In this document: positions 24,407-36,569 of the stretch, in pieces
How the letters are laid out: every line of letters starts with the position of its first letter
Numbering within the stretch: position 1 is the first letter of the stretch
Source: Coriaria nepalensis
Taxonomy: Eukaryota > Streptophyta > Magnoliopsida > Cucurbitales > Coriariaceae
Assembly (NCBI GenBank): GCA_027186245.1
Contig: CP114487.1
Coordinates: 9,791,001 to 9,855,000, forward strand
Length of the DNA stretch: 64,000 nucleotides
Direction: 5' to 3'
The notes under the pieces: generated by a model
What the model was told of the DNA's origin: nothing
The model's database searches: none
The model's input: the letters and a program-made list of their open reading frames with translations, nothing else
Position numbers and translations under genes: made by a program

Positions 24407-26566
24407 ATGTGAAGCTTTAAGAACTCCGACGGCACTACGGCCACCAGAAGCGGCTCTGATGTTGACGATGAAAACGACGTCGCAAAACCCCATCCTCCCG
24501 ATTCTTGCCCGTACTCCGAAAGTGTGAAGGTTCTTGCTTTTCATAACCTTCAAATTTACGAAGCCAGGGTATCCTCTCTTCTCTCCTTTCCCCTTTTCTT
24601 TGATTTCTCTTTAAAAAAAAATCTTCCTTCTGCTGCGATCATAAAGTTCGATTCTTTTTTTTTTTTCTTTCAGGGTGACGAAAATCGAATATCGACTTAA
24701 GGAATGGAGGTGTTATGTTCATTATCTCGTGAGTATTTCCAAGCTATTTCTCTGGTAAATTCTAGCATATACAGTAGAATCAATGGCCATTTTCCATGTC
24801 TCGATTAAATTTAAATCTCCTTTTTTTTTTCCTCTTTCTTTCTCGCTGGGTTGGAACAAAAGGTGAGGAAATCTCTCTAAGTCATGTGAATTTCCAAAAT
24901 TGATACTATAGTTTGATCGACGATAACTGTTAACAGTGCCATCTTTCTGCCTCATTTTGACATCAGTGCTATATAGTTATCCATGTCTTACTCCCATTAG
25001 TGACAATCTGAGCATGTTTTTCAAGAGCAGTTGGGATGAATGGGTAGGCCTTGACCGTTTGATGAAGTATACAGAAGAGAATTTGAAGAAACCGCAGGCC
25101 CTCAAAAAGGCTCAGGGAACGGACAAGAGCGCAAAGCACTCCCGAGGAACACACATCAAACCAAAGAGTTCTAATGATACGCTTCAAATGGCTTCTTTCT
25201 TCCCTGTGACAACTTGCTGTGAAGCTAGAAAGGATACTTTTTGTTGAAACAAAATTTGAAAAAATCTATTCTCATACGAGGCCAACTGCCTCTCGACTTT
25301 TGTTATTCATCATGATTGGCTAATCTGTACAACTGTAACTTCACTATTTTTGTCTTGAAATTTAAGCTCATTCTAGGAAAATACATGCAGGAGCAAGAGG
25401 GAGGAAGCGGAAGAGTGATACTGTCAAGGTAGGCTAGGGCGTAATATTACCCATGATATTTCAAATCTCCTTGTGTCATCCAAGTAGAATATATTACTTT
25501 TTTTTCCCTGTGCTCCATTTTTCTACTAAATTAGTCAAATAATCTACTCCTCCTATTTCTTATCAAACTATTAGGACAAAAGTGCAGTGTCCGGTGACAA
25601 GCTTGTGCACATACAAATTCCCGCCACACTCAAGAAACAACTAGTTGATGATTGTGAGTTTGTTACTCATCTTGGGAAGGTAGTGAGATCTTTTTTAACT
25701 ACTTCTATGGCCGTGACCTCCTAGGATCAAATGATCAAAGTTTTAATGGGAATTTTTTCGAAATCGAGTGAATTAGCAGCTTTACAAAAGGCTGCTTTTT
25801 TCATGTTATTTGTTTCCTCACTTGTTTTTTTTATTTGTTTTTATTGTATATTATTTATCCTATGGATATGTCACTGTCTTTCAGCTTATAAAGCTCCCAC
25901 GTAATCTCAATGTAGACAACATATTGAAGAAGTTCAAGAAAGATGGCGTGTAAGTTGTTTTTTTTTTTTTCTCTAATTGTTTTCTTCTTGCCATGGGGCA
26001 TAAAGATTCCTTCAACAACTTTCATGAATGACTTTGAAATCAGAGTATAATTGGTTTCACTTATCTCAATACTGAGATGAAGCGCCTATAAATTTATCAG
26101 TCTTAGACTGAATTGGCAAGAAATACACGGATCGGTCTATGACTATTTTTTTTCTCCGGGATTCAATGCTTTGCATGTTAAATGTGTTACTTTTTTCAGG
26201 AAGGATGATTCAGTTGGAGAAGTAGTGAAGGGATTGAGTTGTTACTTCAACAATGCATTACTGGTCATACTCCTTTACAAAGGTGAACGTAAGCAATATG
26301 AGGATGCAATTACAAATGATCTCTCCTTCAGCTGTATACGGTGCTGAACATCTACTACGTCTTTTTGGTTAATATTTGTTAAGCTGATTCTTTTCAGTCC
26401 TTATGGATTAAGAGTTGCAATGTCTTTTCTCTTCAAGAATAATACCTCTGTCTGTTATTTATTTGCAGTTAGATTGCCCGAGTTATTGTTCTACGCCAAC
26501 ATCGATGAAGAGACCTTAACGGACCTGCAGCAGAAGTTCTCTCACTTTCTCAATGAGTTGTATTGA
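24407..26566 (+). pseudogene. Intron-containing pseudogene of an MRG1/2 chromodomain protein
   Basis: A spliced gene for an MRG-family protein (H3K36-methylation reader, relative of yeast Eaf3) is recognisable exon by exon: SVKVLAFHNLQIYEAR (to about 24568), EYRLKEWRCYVHYL (about 24677-24730), SSWDEWVGLDRLMKYTEENL (from about 25029), the basic RGRKRKSDTVK, HIQIPATLKKQLVDD, KLPRNLNVDNILKK, GLSCYFNNALLVILLYKGER and RLPELLFYANIDEETLTDLQ. It appears dead. The initiator ATG at 24407 is followed at once by TGA, where family members have a Gly codon. There is an extra G at the second exon's acceptor, a 2-nt loss after ITND near 26320 that shifts frame before SPSAVYGAEH, and the C-terminus stops early at FSHFLNELY. 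Introns are retained, so it arose by gene or segment duplication, or is a decayed single copy. Confidence 0.8.
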
Positions 26567-27501
26567 TGGCGCTCTCTCTCATTTATATTGTCATGCAGAT
26601 TATTAAGGAAAAATCAACGTGCGTTCTTCCTATCCTCATATCATGTACCTGAAGATATCAAATCCAGTACTCACAAATGTAACGAATGAGTCCCCCTCCA
26701 GAACATTTTACGAGCTTTTCTGAGTCGATTCATTTTTGGGAGATTCGTGGAAGGTTCTGTGTTGGATGCACAGCCTTTTCTGCTAATTATGAAAAAGATG
26801 AAACGAAGCAGCAAGGGTGGATTGTCTGCTTAGATTCTGTAGTGTTAGAGAATTTGATTGGGAAAAGATAACGTGCATGTTTCTATTGACAAACAGCACA
26901 GCTGTTATTATTGTTATGTCGCAACCGTTTTGGCACAAGTCAACTTAAACTATAGATCTTCAACAAAAAAACAATTAAATTTTAAAATAGTTCACATGTT
27001 AAACTCTTTTGGTACAGGCATGAGGTTGATAGCTACATGTAGCCACTCCACTTGTTTCCTGTACGACCCTAAAGTAGAAGACTTCACCAATCCATTAACG
27101 GAAGAGAAACTTTCCCATTTGTCTTATCCGCTTCTTGCTACCTAATCAGATATCATTTGGGTTTTAATTATTAAAATTAATAATTTTTGCATATTCTGTG
27201 AAAAAATAAATCCGGTTCATGGTGTCTAATTTTGAGGATAAACAGAGCTTAATCACGTAGAAAATAACCACGATTCAACCAAACTGGGTTTCTATTTATG
27301 TTTTTTTAACCCTATTCTGTACTATCAATACTAATTCGAAAATTAACGCCATTGGGAAGAGGGGGAACAGTGGCGAGTTACTACTCTGTTGCGTTGCTGG
27401 ATCTCACTGTCAACTCCAAAGGGATTTACGAAGGGATTGTCTACAGACACAGACTATTTTGCTCAAATCCAGTCCCAGATAAATAGTTCTCTACTTCCTT
27501 T
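26567..27501. other. Intergenic
   Basis: No gene is recognised. An open frame near 26858-27145 has no family resemblance I can name. The right part is the 3' side of the MYB gene. Confidence 0.45.
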
Positions 27502-28269
27502 CTAATCATGTAATGTATAGCACCCAGAAACTCTTGCGTTGAAAAACTGCTTCTCATACCCCGATTCATTCTTTATAATCAGGTCCACAGTCCGATTGGA
27601 TCCGGACCCGCGGTTAGAGACCTCATTCGAGTCCAATCCGGGAAGAGAGAGGCTGAGTGAGGTGGGAGGATCTATTGAGCACATTGAGCTTTCGACTGGA
27701 TGCTGATCCACCGGCTCAATCGAACCGTTTATCGTTACTGGTCTATAAATCAGGGAGCGGGAAATACTACTAGGTAAACTGGAGTCGCTCAAATCAGATC
27801 CGGATGGATTTCCAGGGTTTAAGTACATACCCGAGTGACCCGTACCCGCACCGACACTAGCGGATCTCTTGACAGGCTGCTGTTCTAGTGCATCTTTTGA
27901 AGAATCATCATCGTTCATCATGGACGAGAGTTTTCGCTTGAGAGTCGCGTTCCAGCGATTCTTAATGGTGTTATCTGTGCGTCCATTGAGAAGGCGAGCA
28001 ATGGTCGCCCATTTGTTGCCAAACCTTGCGTGAGCTCGTATTATAGTCTCGTCCTCGTACGGAGTGAACGGCCGATGCTCGACTTCCGGCGATATCTGGT
28101 TGCACCAACGTAGCCGGCATGACTTTCCAGATCGGCCAGGTATCGATTTGCTTATTATCGTCCAATTTTTGGGCCCGCAGTTTTGAACAAGACTCTGTAA
28201 CAGTTTATCTTCTTCAGGACTCCATGGACCTTTTATCCGGTCAGAGAGATGAGGAGAAGCCATTGACAT
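27502..28269 (-). CDS. R2R3-MYB transcription factor, subgroup 22 (MYB44/70/73/77)
   Basis: Single-exon gene, 255 residues; relatives are about 300. R2 spans residues 12-62 ([20 protein letters not shown] ... [12 protein letters not shown]) and R3 follows to about 114 ([39 protein letters not shown]). Subgroup-22 signatures are present: [19 protein letters not shown] near residues 146-164, and an LSLSLP EAR-type repression motif near residue 205. These proteins bind MYB core sites in the nucleus and act in abscisic acid, auxin, wounding and stress responses. Arabidopsis members are also intronless. Two in-frame ATGs (28269, 28263) are possible starts; I use the first. A TATA box lies about 80 bp upstream. 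Gene order suggests the MYB44 orthologue. Confidence 0.93.
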   Translation of the reverse strand: MSMASPHLSDRIKGPWSPEEDKLLQSLVQNCGPKNWTIISKSIPGRSGKSCRLRWCNQISPEVEHRPFTPYEDETIIRAHARFGNKWATIARLLNGRTDNTIKNRWNATLKRKLSSMMNDDDSSKDALEQQPVKRSASVGAGTGHSGMYLNPGNPSGSDLSDSSLPSSISRSLIYRPVTINGSIEPVDQHPVESSMCSIDPPTSLSLSLPGLDSNEVSNRGSGSNRTVDLIIKNESGYEKQFFNARVSGCYTLHD

Positions 28270-28346
28270 CGAGGAGACGGTAGTTTGAATGGAGGTTTAA
28301 AGGGGTGCAGGGGACGGTGGGTTTATGAAGGGGGAGGCGGGAGAGG

Positions 28347-28354
28347 TATTTATA
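28347..28354 (-). promoter_or_regulatory. TATA box of the MYB gene
   Basis: On the minus strand the sequence reads TATAAATA, 78-85 bp upstream of the MYB start codon. That is a normal spacing for a plant TATA box with a short 5' leader. Confidence 0.6.
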
Positions 28355-29275
28355 AGAAAGATGGGGTTGGGCCTGTACAACTGACTGACCGGTCTGAGCG
28401 GTTGGGAAAAAACAGGATAGTTCCAGGCAAATACAGTTAGACAATATTACAGCTGTCAAATTCACACCCGCCACCCAATCTTCCTTTCAACTCACACGTA
28501 TAATGGATGAGCCTCCGCATTCCACGCCTTTTTATTATTTGAGTGGGATGGGCTTTAGGTTATTAGTTAAGTAAGAGGGTATGTTTGTTTGTAAGAATTC
28601 TTAAAAGAAGGAAAAAAAATAAAAAAGAAGAAGAAGAAATTCTTAGTGTAATAGCTCCATTGACTAGTTCGCACTGTAATGGGCTGTCTTTACATTTTAG
28701 ATCCAAGACATATATGTATTGTCTGTGGGTCTGGCCTCGTGGGTAATGTATCATGCTGTAAGCGTCGGCATGAGTGAATAAATTGTCGGGCCCGGTCCGC
28801 AAGCAAATTAACCTTCACACCCCATTTTGGGCTGGACCCAATCAGACAGAGAAGACAAGAGGTATAGTTAAAATTCAGGTGAGTTTAGTATCTGGAGATT
28901 GTAACAGTGTCATCTTGATTTTCCAAATTTGGTCACAGTGGACGCCGGAAGCATGCCGCTGGAACCGAGAGTGTCGCACTTGAGGGGGGTGGCTCGGGTG
29001 ATATTAGGAGAGAACATGCCCTGTGTTGAATTCCATGACAAATTTTCTTCCCTTCCATTTCCAGATCCTGTAAATAATAAATAATATTACGAGTATGAGT
29101 GCTAATGCTTTGAGTTGGGACGTTGCAGTTGGTCCATTACTCCTCATATTTCTGTTTTCTAGCTGCAGTCTTTATTACTTAGATAGGCTTTGTTTACACT
29201 TTGCAAAATTTGAGTGACGTGGCGATCCTAATAGTTTAGATAAATAAAATGCTTATGATGTAATTACTAGATATT

Positions 29276-29310
<35 letters not shown>
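28355..29310. other. Intergenic between MYB gene and PGDH exon relic
   Basis: Upstream region of the MYB gene, then DNA with no recognised gene. It ends in an ATT trinucleotide repeat (about 29275-29307) that abuts the acceptor of the PGDH exon relic. Confidence 0.5.
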
Positions 29311-29311
<1 letters not shown>

Positions 29312-29600
29312 TCCAGATAGCAAATGTAGAATCAGAATTTGCCACTGCACTTTCGGATTCTGGGGAGATAACTGTGGAGGGGAAGGTCAAAGATGGGAAG
29401 CCCCATTTGACCAAGGTGGGGTCGTTTGGAGTAGACGTGAGTTTGGAAGGGAGTTTGATCTTTTGCAGGCACATTGATCAGCCAGGAATGATAGGGAAAG
29501 TGGGGAGTGTTCTAGGAGATGAGAATGTGAACGTCAGTTTCATGAGCGTTGGGAGGATCACTTTTAGGAAACAGGCTGTAATGACGATTGGGTTGAAGGG
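29311..29600 (+). pseudogene. Orphan exon of D-3-phosphoglycerate dehydrogenase (ACT-domain part)
   Basis: After an AG acceptor at 29309-29310 the frame reads VQIANVESEFATALSDSGEI, then KVKDGKPHLTKVGSFGVDVS, then HIDQPGMIGKVGSVLGDENV and NVSFMSVGRITFRKQAVMTI. This is the allosteric-substrate-binding and ACT region of plastid 3-phosphoglycerate dehydrogenase, first enzyme of the phosphorylated serine pathway. Homology stops after GLKG and the open frame runs on into unrelated sequence until 29694. No upstream NAD-binding or catalytic exons and no final exon were found. It looks like a duplicated genomic fragment with its intron border kept, not a working gene. Confidence 0.8.
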
Positions 29601-29694
29601 TTTGTGTTTCTTAAGTTGTAGCATGATGCTACATTCATATCTATATATGTATGTAATCAAAATTTGTGTTTGTGATTCTATATTGTTTGTGTGA

Positions 29695-30675
29695 ATGAAT
29701 AGTACATGGGTGAATGTTATTGGATGAATATTGTCCATGGGCACTTCTTGTTTTGGGCTTTTGGATCATGAGTTGGGCCGTTTTTGAAGATAGAAAGGAG
29801 AGGGTACAATGATACTAGTCGCCCATGGGACCCGCATTTTCTTTGCGTTTTCACTCTTCCCACTTGGTCAACAGGACCGTTTTGCTCTACGGAGTTACAA
29901 ACTTTAAAAATAGCATATTCATTCACTTTTTCTTTTTGATTTTGTTTCTTCTTTTTAGAGCAAAGAGCAGTATGCGATCAGAAGATATTCTCTACTCTAC
30001 CTAGTTTCAACATTCTCCTCACTTTTCTACTTCTTTTTCTTCCCTGTGATGGTCTTTACACACAATCTTCTACACATTGCGACTGTTTTTCTACCTTAAA
30101 GTAGTTCGCGCACATTTGTCAAGGTCATTAAGAAAGACACGCATACAACAAAGTGGTCAATATGAAATGGTCGAAGATGATACAAAAACAAGAGGGAAAC
30201 AAAATGATGATCCATTTTCTTCATTAAACAATTTTCATGCCAGTTCCAGTTAACTGCATCCGTGGAGTAGGCATAACAAGGGTCCCACTCGATGGCCAAT
30301 TCAGACACAAAAGTCATAGAAGATTGAGCTCTCACTCCCTACGAGGTCAAACCAAAATTTAAGTTGTTACAAATCTAAATCCTCATCAATGGTCAGTGGC
30401 CCCCACATGTTCCTCTCCCTCACATGCTAAAGAAGAAAAAAAAAAAGAAAAAAAAAAAAAGGAAGCAGCCTCGTTTCTTTCTTCATAGCCAAGCAGCATT
30501 AAAATATATTTACTTAGATAAAAAAATCCTTAATTTGCTGGATCACTTATTGAACGTAGAAGAGCTCGATATCCAGAGATGGTAGCCAATTCAACGGACA
30601 AACGGTCTTATTACCAAACATAAAAGGAATATTTTAATTCTGCATGGAAGAAAAGAGACATGTAGAGAGGAGAGA
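29695..30675. other. Intergenic
   Basis: No gene is recognised. It includes an A/G-rich run at about 30430-30460. The right end is the 3' UTR of the cyclin gene on the minus strand. Confidence 0.5.
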
Positions 30676-31833
30676 TTAAACGTTATCGACTCTGCTTTTC
30701 TTGGACAGAGGAGGAGAAGCAGCCCAACAGTCATTTGAGCTATCAGAACTAAACGACATGTCGACTACACCATTTGGGCTGCCGGGAATGGTCCCGTATC
30801 TTCTCCTGTTGCCGCGCCCTCTTATTGCTTCCAAGATGAAACGACAGCAGTTGTCCACCTTATCCTATTATTGAATAATAGACAAACATGTTTTAGTAAT
30901 GATAATTTATAATCAGCCGTAGGTGAAGTAGATAAAAGTGATAACAGACAGAAAATGAAAACCTTATCGATTCCTAGAATTCCTAGGAACTGGTTTTGGT
31001 ATGGAGCCACGAGACAGGGTTCTATACTATTAACGACGTGTAGCATTGTTGCACAGGCTACTACAGATGGAAGAAACGACGTGAACCTACAATCTGCATG
31101 AAAATCAAGAACAAAATTACAGCTTGATAAGAAGCTCGTTGATTGAAAGTGAAAATCCATAATGATGTGATAATTTTACTGCTTTACCTATAATTAGAGA
31201 GAGAATGGTTCGCTCACACCTCCTCAGAAATTCATAAGAGAGCAAAGGGTCCTTAAACCCAAGCCTCCTTATGATATAATCCAAGAAAGAAAATGGAGTG
31301 ACAGGATGCATTCTCCATTGCAGTGTAGACAGAACAAGAATCTCCATTCTCTTAATCGTCTTGGCTTCGAATATGTAACTACTCTGTTCCACTTGCAGGT
31401 CTAACAAGAGGGGAACATGGGTTTCCTCCACTTTGGCGGCTAGAGAGATACAAGCCACGGCTGCGAGTTGGGTCATCCATGGCTTTTCTACCTGAATCTG
31501 CACGGCGGTGGAGAGGAACCTGTCGAGAAAATCAATGGCGAGAAGGGCGGTGAGAGTGGAGAAGGAGTAGTGGAAGTTGACGAGGAGAATCCACTCTACT
31601 GCCTCTCTACGAGCGTCAGAAAGAGATGAGCTTGCTTGGAGTTTTTCAATGGGCTGCTGCCGCCGCTCCTTAGAGAGTAGAGAGGCTAGCTCGTTGTCTT
31701 CTTCAGGGAGTAACTTTTGTTGCTGTAATAGAATAATTCCATGGTTTGGGTTTTCGTAGCTCTGTTGTTCAACTTCTACGTCATCACAGTGCTCTTCTGT
31801 GCAATAGAGATTGTCTAGAAACGGTTGAGCCAT
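30676..31833 (-). CDS. CYCD3: D3-type cyclin
   Basis: Three exons on the minus strand: 31833-31188, 31093-30963 and 30864-30676, with phase closing at each, giving 321 residues. D-type cyclins partner CDKA to phosphorylate retinoblastoma-related protein and drive G1/S entry. The retinoblastoma-binding LxCxE motif is at residues 9-13 (LYCTE). The cyclin N-box runs from about residue 60 (SDARREAVEWILLVNFHYSF, LLAIDFLDRFLS, WMTQLAAVACISLAAKVEET) and the C-box follows (LQWRMHPVTPFSFLDYIIRR). The C-terminus is Ser-rich. CYCD3 proteins are usually 340-380 residues, so this one is slightly short at both ends. By gene order it is probably the CYCD3;2 counterpart, although the sequence alone does not separate CYCD3 paralogues. 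Confidence 0.92.
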
Positions 31834-34800
31834 CTTCTTCTGAGAAGAAGAGGGTTGGATGGATCTGGGTTCATTTTAGGAGAGAGAAAGAGGCAGCTAA
31901 ATGGCTAACCTCAGCCATCTTCGTCCGGTCTGGTCTTCTATGAATGCAATAGAGAGAGGGAGAGGGAGAGAGATAGATAGCAGTAATAGTAGCTAGAAAT
32001 GGAAGAAGTTTCTCGTGTCGTTTTATTTTTAATTTTGTGGGCTTCCACGTTTTTTCCCAGCTGTGTTTTTTGTATTGGGAGGCTCCTAGTGCCCTGCAGG
32101 CTACAACAAGCGACCTGAATTGTGGGCCAACATTATGTACCATAAAAGGACACGTGACACTTGTACCGTGTACCTGTACCCAGTACCACAACGGAGGGAG
32201 TGGTCAGAGGCCCACATAACAAACAACTACTGGGGCCCTACTTGAAACATACAACGTACTACAATACAGTGGGTATTCTAAATTTAGCCACCATATAACT
32301 CTACAGTTAACATGTTTGTTCCAATTTTTATAACGATGAAACCATTATTAATAAATTAGGCACGCGGACAATAACAGAAGCCTTCCGACAAATTCAAAAG
32401 TAATACTGTAATAGCATATAATCCCATTTATTGTCTTTGTCCTCTTCTCTTCTCTGTATTAATTCTGTGTTAATAAAGGGTAATGCATCTTTTAGGCGTA
32501 AACTAATCATTAAAAAAAAAAAAAATTACACTCCAAGTATTCTTCCTAAACGTATAATTCTTAGATATTTATATAATAATTATAATTTAACCCGTATCTA
32601 AAATCTTGATAGGAATTATCAAACTCCTTAGAATTCAAGTCACCGCATGTTAATCATAAGCATAAATTCCCTTTTCTAGTTTTATGTACGGAAAGTGGCG
32701 TGTCTGCACTATTTATCCATTAACACAGTCTGAATGAAACAACAGATGAGAACAGATAAATACTTGTATTTTAATCCTTTATAGAGGGGAAGAGTTCGTA
32801 TTGAAAGTACCTCCAAAATATCTTCACCCTTTATTGCCTGCAAGAAAATTGAAGCGCAGGTCTGTAAAAGGTGTAGGTGATCAATTCAGGACTCCTTTTA
32901 GACTTATAGATTGATATATAATAGAAGCTAGTGTTGTTTATTTTTATCTGAAATGTTGCTTTCTATCTTTTCTTTTACTTTTTCTTCTCGTTTTATAGGC
33001 CTCGCGGAAGGCGAGTGAGACAACATCAACATGAGTGGAGGTAGATGGCGTACTAATGGCCATATCAATGGTAACTTCGAACAGAGAGGAGCTCAAAGAA
33101 TGATATTTGGTTTCCCTTCTTTTAGTCAAGCACAGTGACACGAATTCATGGCCTTTTCGTTTTTCCCTCTTACCATCTTCCCTGTTTGTTTCCTCAGTTT
33201 TGTAAAACAACCATCCTTTTTTTTTTTCACTTCATTCCCTTCAAAAATATGGTAAACCCATTTCCTGAAGGACCAGAAAGTTTGTTTAGTTTCACATTCT
33301 CGCCCAAAAATTTGTTTAGTTCATAGTTGCTTTTACCTAATTGGAAACCAGTTCAAACTCCAACAACGAAAAGTTTCGAGACGACCTCAAGATAATAAAT
33401 ACTCTTTCAGGCTTCAAGGGTCTGGATTATTTCACGTGTACAGTGTAATATTGTCACGGTATATAGTAATTTAATTGAGTAAAATAAACAAATAAAACTA
33501 AATTTGATGAACTCCTCTGGTGTAGGGAAAGGGGTCCACCTGAACCGTTCAAAAAATCATCATATCTTATAGAGTGCATTATGATCATAACGAGTAGGGT
33601 GTTGACGTTTCCTTAGATGGGACCAAGTGACCAAATCCTCCATTATTGCCAGTTCAGTAGGATTTTCCAAACCAGCACAACAACTTTATGAAGTAGTTAA
33701 GGAACCATAGTCTAATCGACCAAACCTAAAACCATAATATAATATTTCCCGCTCATTGTAAGCTACTCTCTTAGATGACCACAATCATTATTTTTCAACT
33801 TACTGAAGATGGCAATTAAAACTCTTAATCACACCTAATTATGATCATTATTAAGAACACTAATTTTGGTGATGACAGCAGGACTCACTGTTAACACGAA
33901 CAGAGTGATCTCCAAGACTTCAAATATTGTAATGATTACAAAAGAGAGTATCGGTTTATGTTTTTTTTGAGTAAAAATTCGCTAGGTTTGATAGTTTCCA
34001 AAACAAAAAATATAGAATTTTTAGTCTTTTAGATGTAAAAGTATGTTAAATGAAAATTTGTTTAAATGAAGTAGACATAACAGGCTACAACACTAAGCAA
34101 AAAAGATCCTCCCTCTCTTGGAAATAAAAAGAAAAGGTAACAAAAAGAAGGCACCGAAAGGATGAACTTGAATATCTAACTCTGCCTGCTTTAACCACTT
34201 AAAGCAATAGACAGAATGTATGAATTCCATATCACGTAATGATCTCTAGTCCGCAGGCTTTTGACAAATGAAAGTTTTCAAAGCCCAATAACAATGGCCC
34301 AGCCACGCTTTGACCCTTTTGACTCGATCTAGTCAAACTACTCGATGGTTATAATTGACAGGTACCAATGCAGCACATTGAACAAGTCACTGACGCACTA
34401 ACAATATTTTCTTTAATCATTTTCACTTCCCTCTCAGAACCCTTATAGGCTGAGACAGTATCAGTGGTCCATGTAGCTGCTCATTATGAAGTCAGTCTAA
34501 GTACCTGAAATGCTTGTTGACAGTTTATATTGATTTGAAATTCTAGAAACTGCATCTACTGTTTAAGTTAATAACTTCAGATGAATTTGTCTCTAGACTA
34601 CAGCACCCAAAATCCACAAACTCAGGGTACCAATAGGGCAAAGGATGCAAAAAATCAGATGAAACTTAGGGACTATATAACACCCTAACAATTGACCGAT
34701 TCTAAGATGGGAGCAACTCATTCGAAAGCAGGTCTAGAATTGTAGACAACTCATACCTCACAACACACAGAGGTAAACATGCCAGTCAACAAAGTGAAGT

Positions 34801-34919
34801 TCCTATCAATCATTACCTCTGCCTCCAATTCCACAATAGTAAAGGAGCTGGTTAAGGATTTTCTCCTACATTGACAATCTGAAAGTCTAAGCTTCTATGT
34901 AGGGCAAAATTTATATATA
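31834..34919. other. Intergenic
   Basis: Starts with the promoter and 5' UTR of the cyclin gene. The remaining 3 kb is AT-rich, with no gene or element I can name. A 43-residue frame near 33.0-33.1 kb on the minus strand has no family resemblance. Confidence 0.5.
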
Positions 34920-35253
34920 TTAACCACTACCCAGTTTAAAATGTTCACGGATAAATCTCTCTGCATAGGATGGGTACTTATCTCGAATGTATGCTTGAAG
35001 ACACTTCTGGTAGGAGAAGTCAATCCATCCACCATCAGTTCTCACAACAAACAGGCACCTTGACTGTCTAATTGAGGATGCCTATCGACCTTCAGCCAGA
35101 GAAGATAACCAGCTCATCAGTTCTAATGGATCAACCGAAGAATACATAGTGGAACTGCAGTAAACAGCTGATAGGGAAACTACTGAATCTTTAAGATATT
35201 TTATAATTTTCAATTCTGTTGTTATCAAGGAAGCGTTGTTACAAACTACATTC

Positions 35254-35410
35254 TAGGGATGAGCAAAAAAAAAACCATACCGACTGAAACGAGCCGAAAC
35301 CGATAATTTTTGGTCGGTTTCGGTCGGTTTAGTCCCCTAAATTCTCAATTCAGTTGAATTGGTTGTAGGGTATTTCTGTCGGTTTCGGTTATCCGACCGA
35401 AAAAACCAAT
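35254..35410. mobile_element. Truncated hAT-like element end
   Basis: Begins TAGGGATGAGCAAAA, a typical plant hAT nonautonomous terminus, followed by repeated GGTCGGTTTCGG-type sequence in both orientations. No opposite terminus was found nearby, so it is probably a truncated copy. It lies in intron 2 of the DCL-like gene. Confidence 0.55.
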
Positions 35411-35954
35411 ATTTTTTTAATAATATTTTCTTTACCTCTGTGAAATTAGCCCCAATTTTAGCTCTAGGCCCCAATTTCTTTCTCTTCCACGAATATCGCC
35501 TCGCCATCGCTGCCCTCCAGCAATCCTCATCGCCGGCGGCCACCAACTCCTTTTGCTTCTTCATCTGCATCCGCCAGTCCTGCCACCCACTTCTTCTGCA
35601 ACCGCCACCAACACCGATTCACCAGCTCTTGTTTCATGTACCATATACATAAATTTTTATAATAGATTACACTGATTTAGTAGCTCTTCTTTTCTTTTTC
35701 CAAAGTACATGAATCGAATGTTTCTGAGAGCAAATGTGGAAACCAGTGGCAATTGTCATCGTACTATCTCTTGTACTATTTTCAATCGGTAAGATGTCTG
35801 ATATGAGGTAAGAACTCAGCAAGCTTGAAGCTTCACTTCAATTCTTCACTACCTGCTTCATCCAATTCCATACCCACTTGTTGAATTGAACATTTTTCCT
35901 TATTCTGTGTATGATTATAATTTTTTTGGGTTGTGATTTTTGTGTTTTTGCTCT

Positions 35955-36480
35955 CATAACCAGTCACCTTGCATAAGAGGACACCTGCATCATTACCTCC
36001 TTTTTCATAAGACACATGTCCTAGTGTGATCCCACATGCTTAAGTGGACTCAAGCCCAAAAGACCGGCTTGATAAGAAGAATTGCCAACAAGCATTATAA
36101 GGCACATTACAGTTTTGTCCAAGCAATGTGGGATGGAAATATAACCAGTCACCTTCCACAAGAGGACACATGCATCATTACCTCCCTTTTCACAAGACAC
36201 ACGTCCTCGTGTGATCACACATACTTCTTACTTGGGCCTGCTCTGATACCAAACTGATGTAAAGTGGGCTCTAACCCAAAAGACCGACCTGATAGGAAGA
36301 GTTGCCACCAAACTATAAGGCACATTACAACCTTCTCCCCAAGTGACGTGGGGCATAAATATGCCCAGTCACCTTCCACAAGAGGACGCTTGCATCATTA
36401 CCTCCCCTTTTCACAAGACATGTCCTCGTGTGATCCCACATGCTTCTCACTTGAACCTACTCTGATACCAAATTGATGTA
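35955..36480. repeat. Irregular tandem repeat, about 185-220 bp units
   Basis: Three diverged copies of a block containing CCAGTCACCTTCCACAAGAG, TGCATCATTACCTCC and CAAGACACATGTCCTCGTGT, beginning near 35960, 36145 and 36365. Later units end CTCTGATACCAAACTGATGT. The spacing is uneven (about 185 and 220 bp). They lie in intron 2 of the DCL-like gene and are probably repeat-element sequence. Confidence 0.75.
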
Positions 36481-36569
36481 AGGTGGGCACTAGCACTTGA
36501 GACAAGTTCTAAGCACGTTAAAAGAGGAGCAACTCCTTATCATTAAAAAGAAATGCTCTTTTATGTAGA

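Noticed and set aside
26858..27145. Open frame of 95 codons downstream of the MRG relic
   Set aside because: AT-rich composition, no recognised domain and no matching splice structure.
32944..33210. Minus-strand frame of 88 codons with a basic C-terminus
   Set aside because: No recognisable family, low-complexity basic composition, and no supporting splice or promoter signals.
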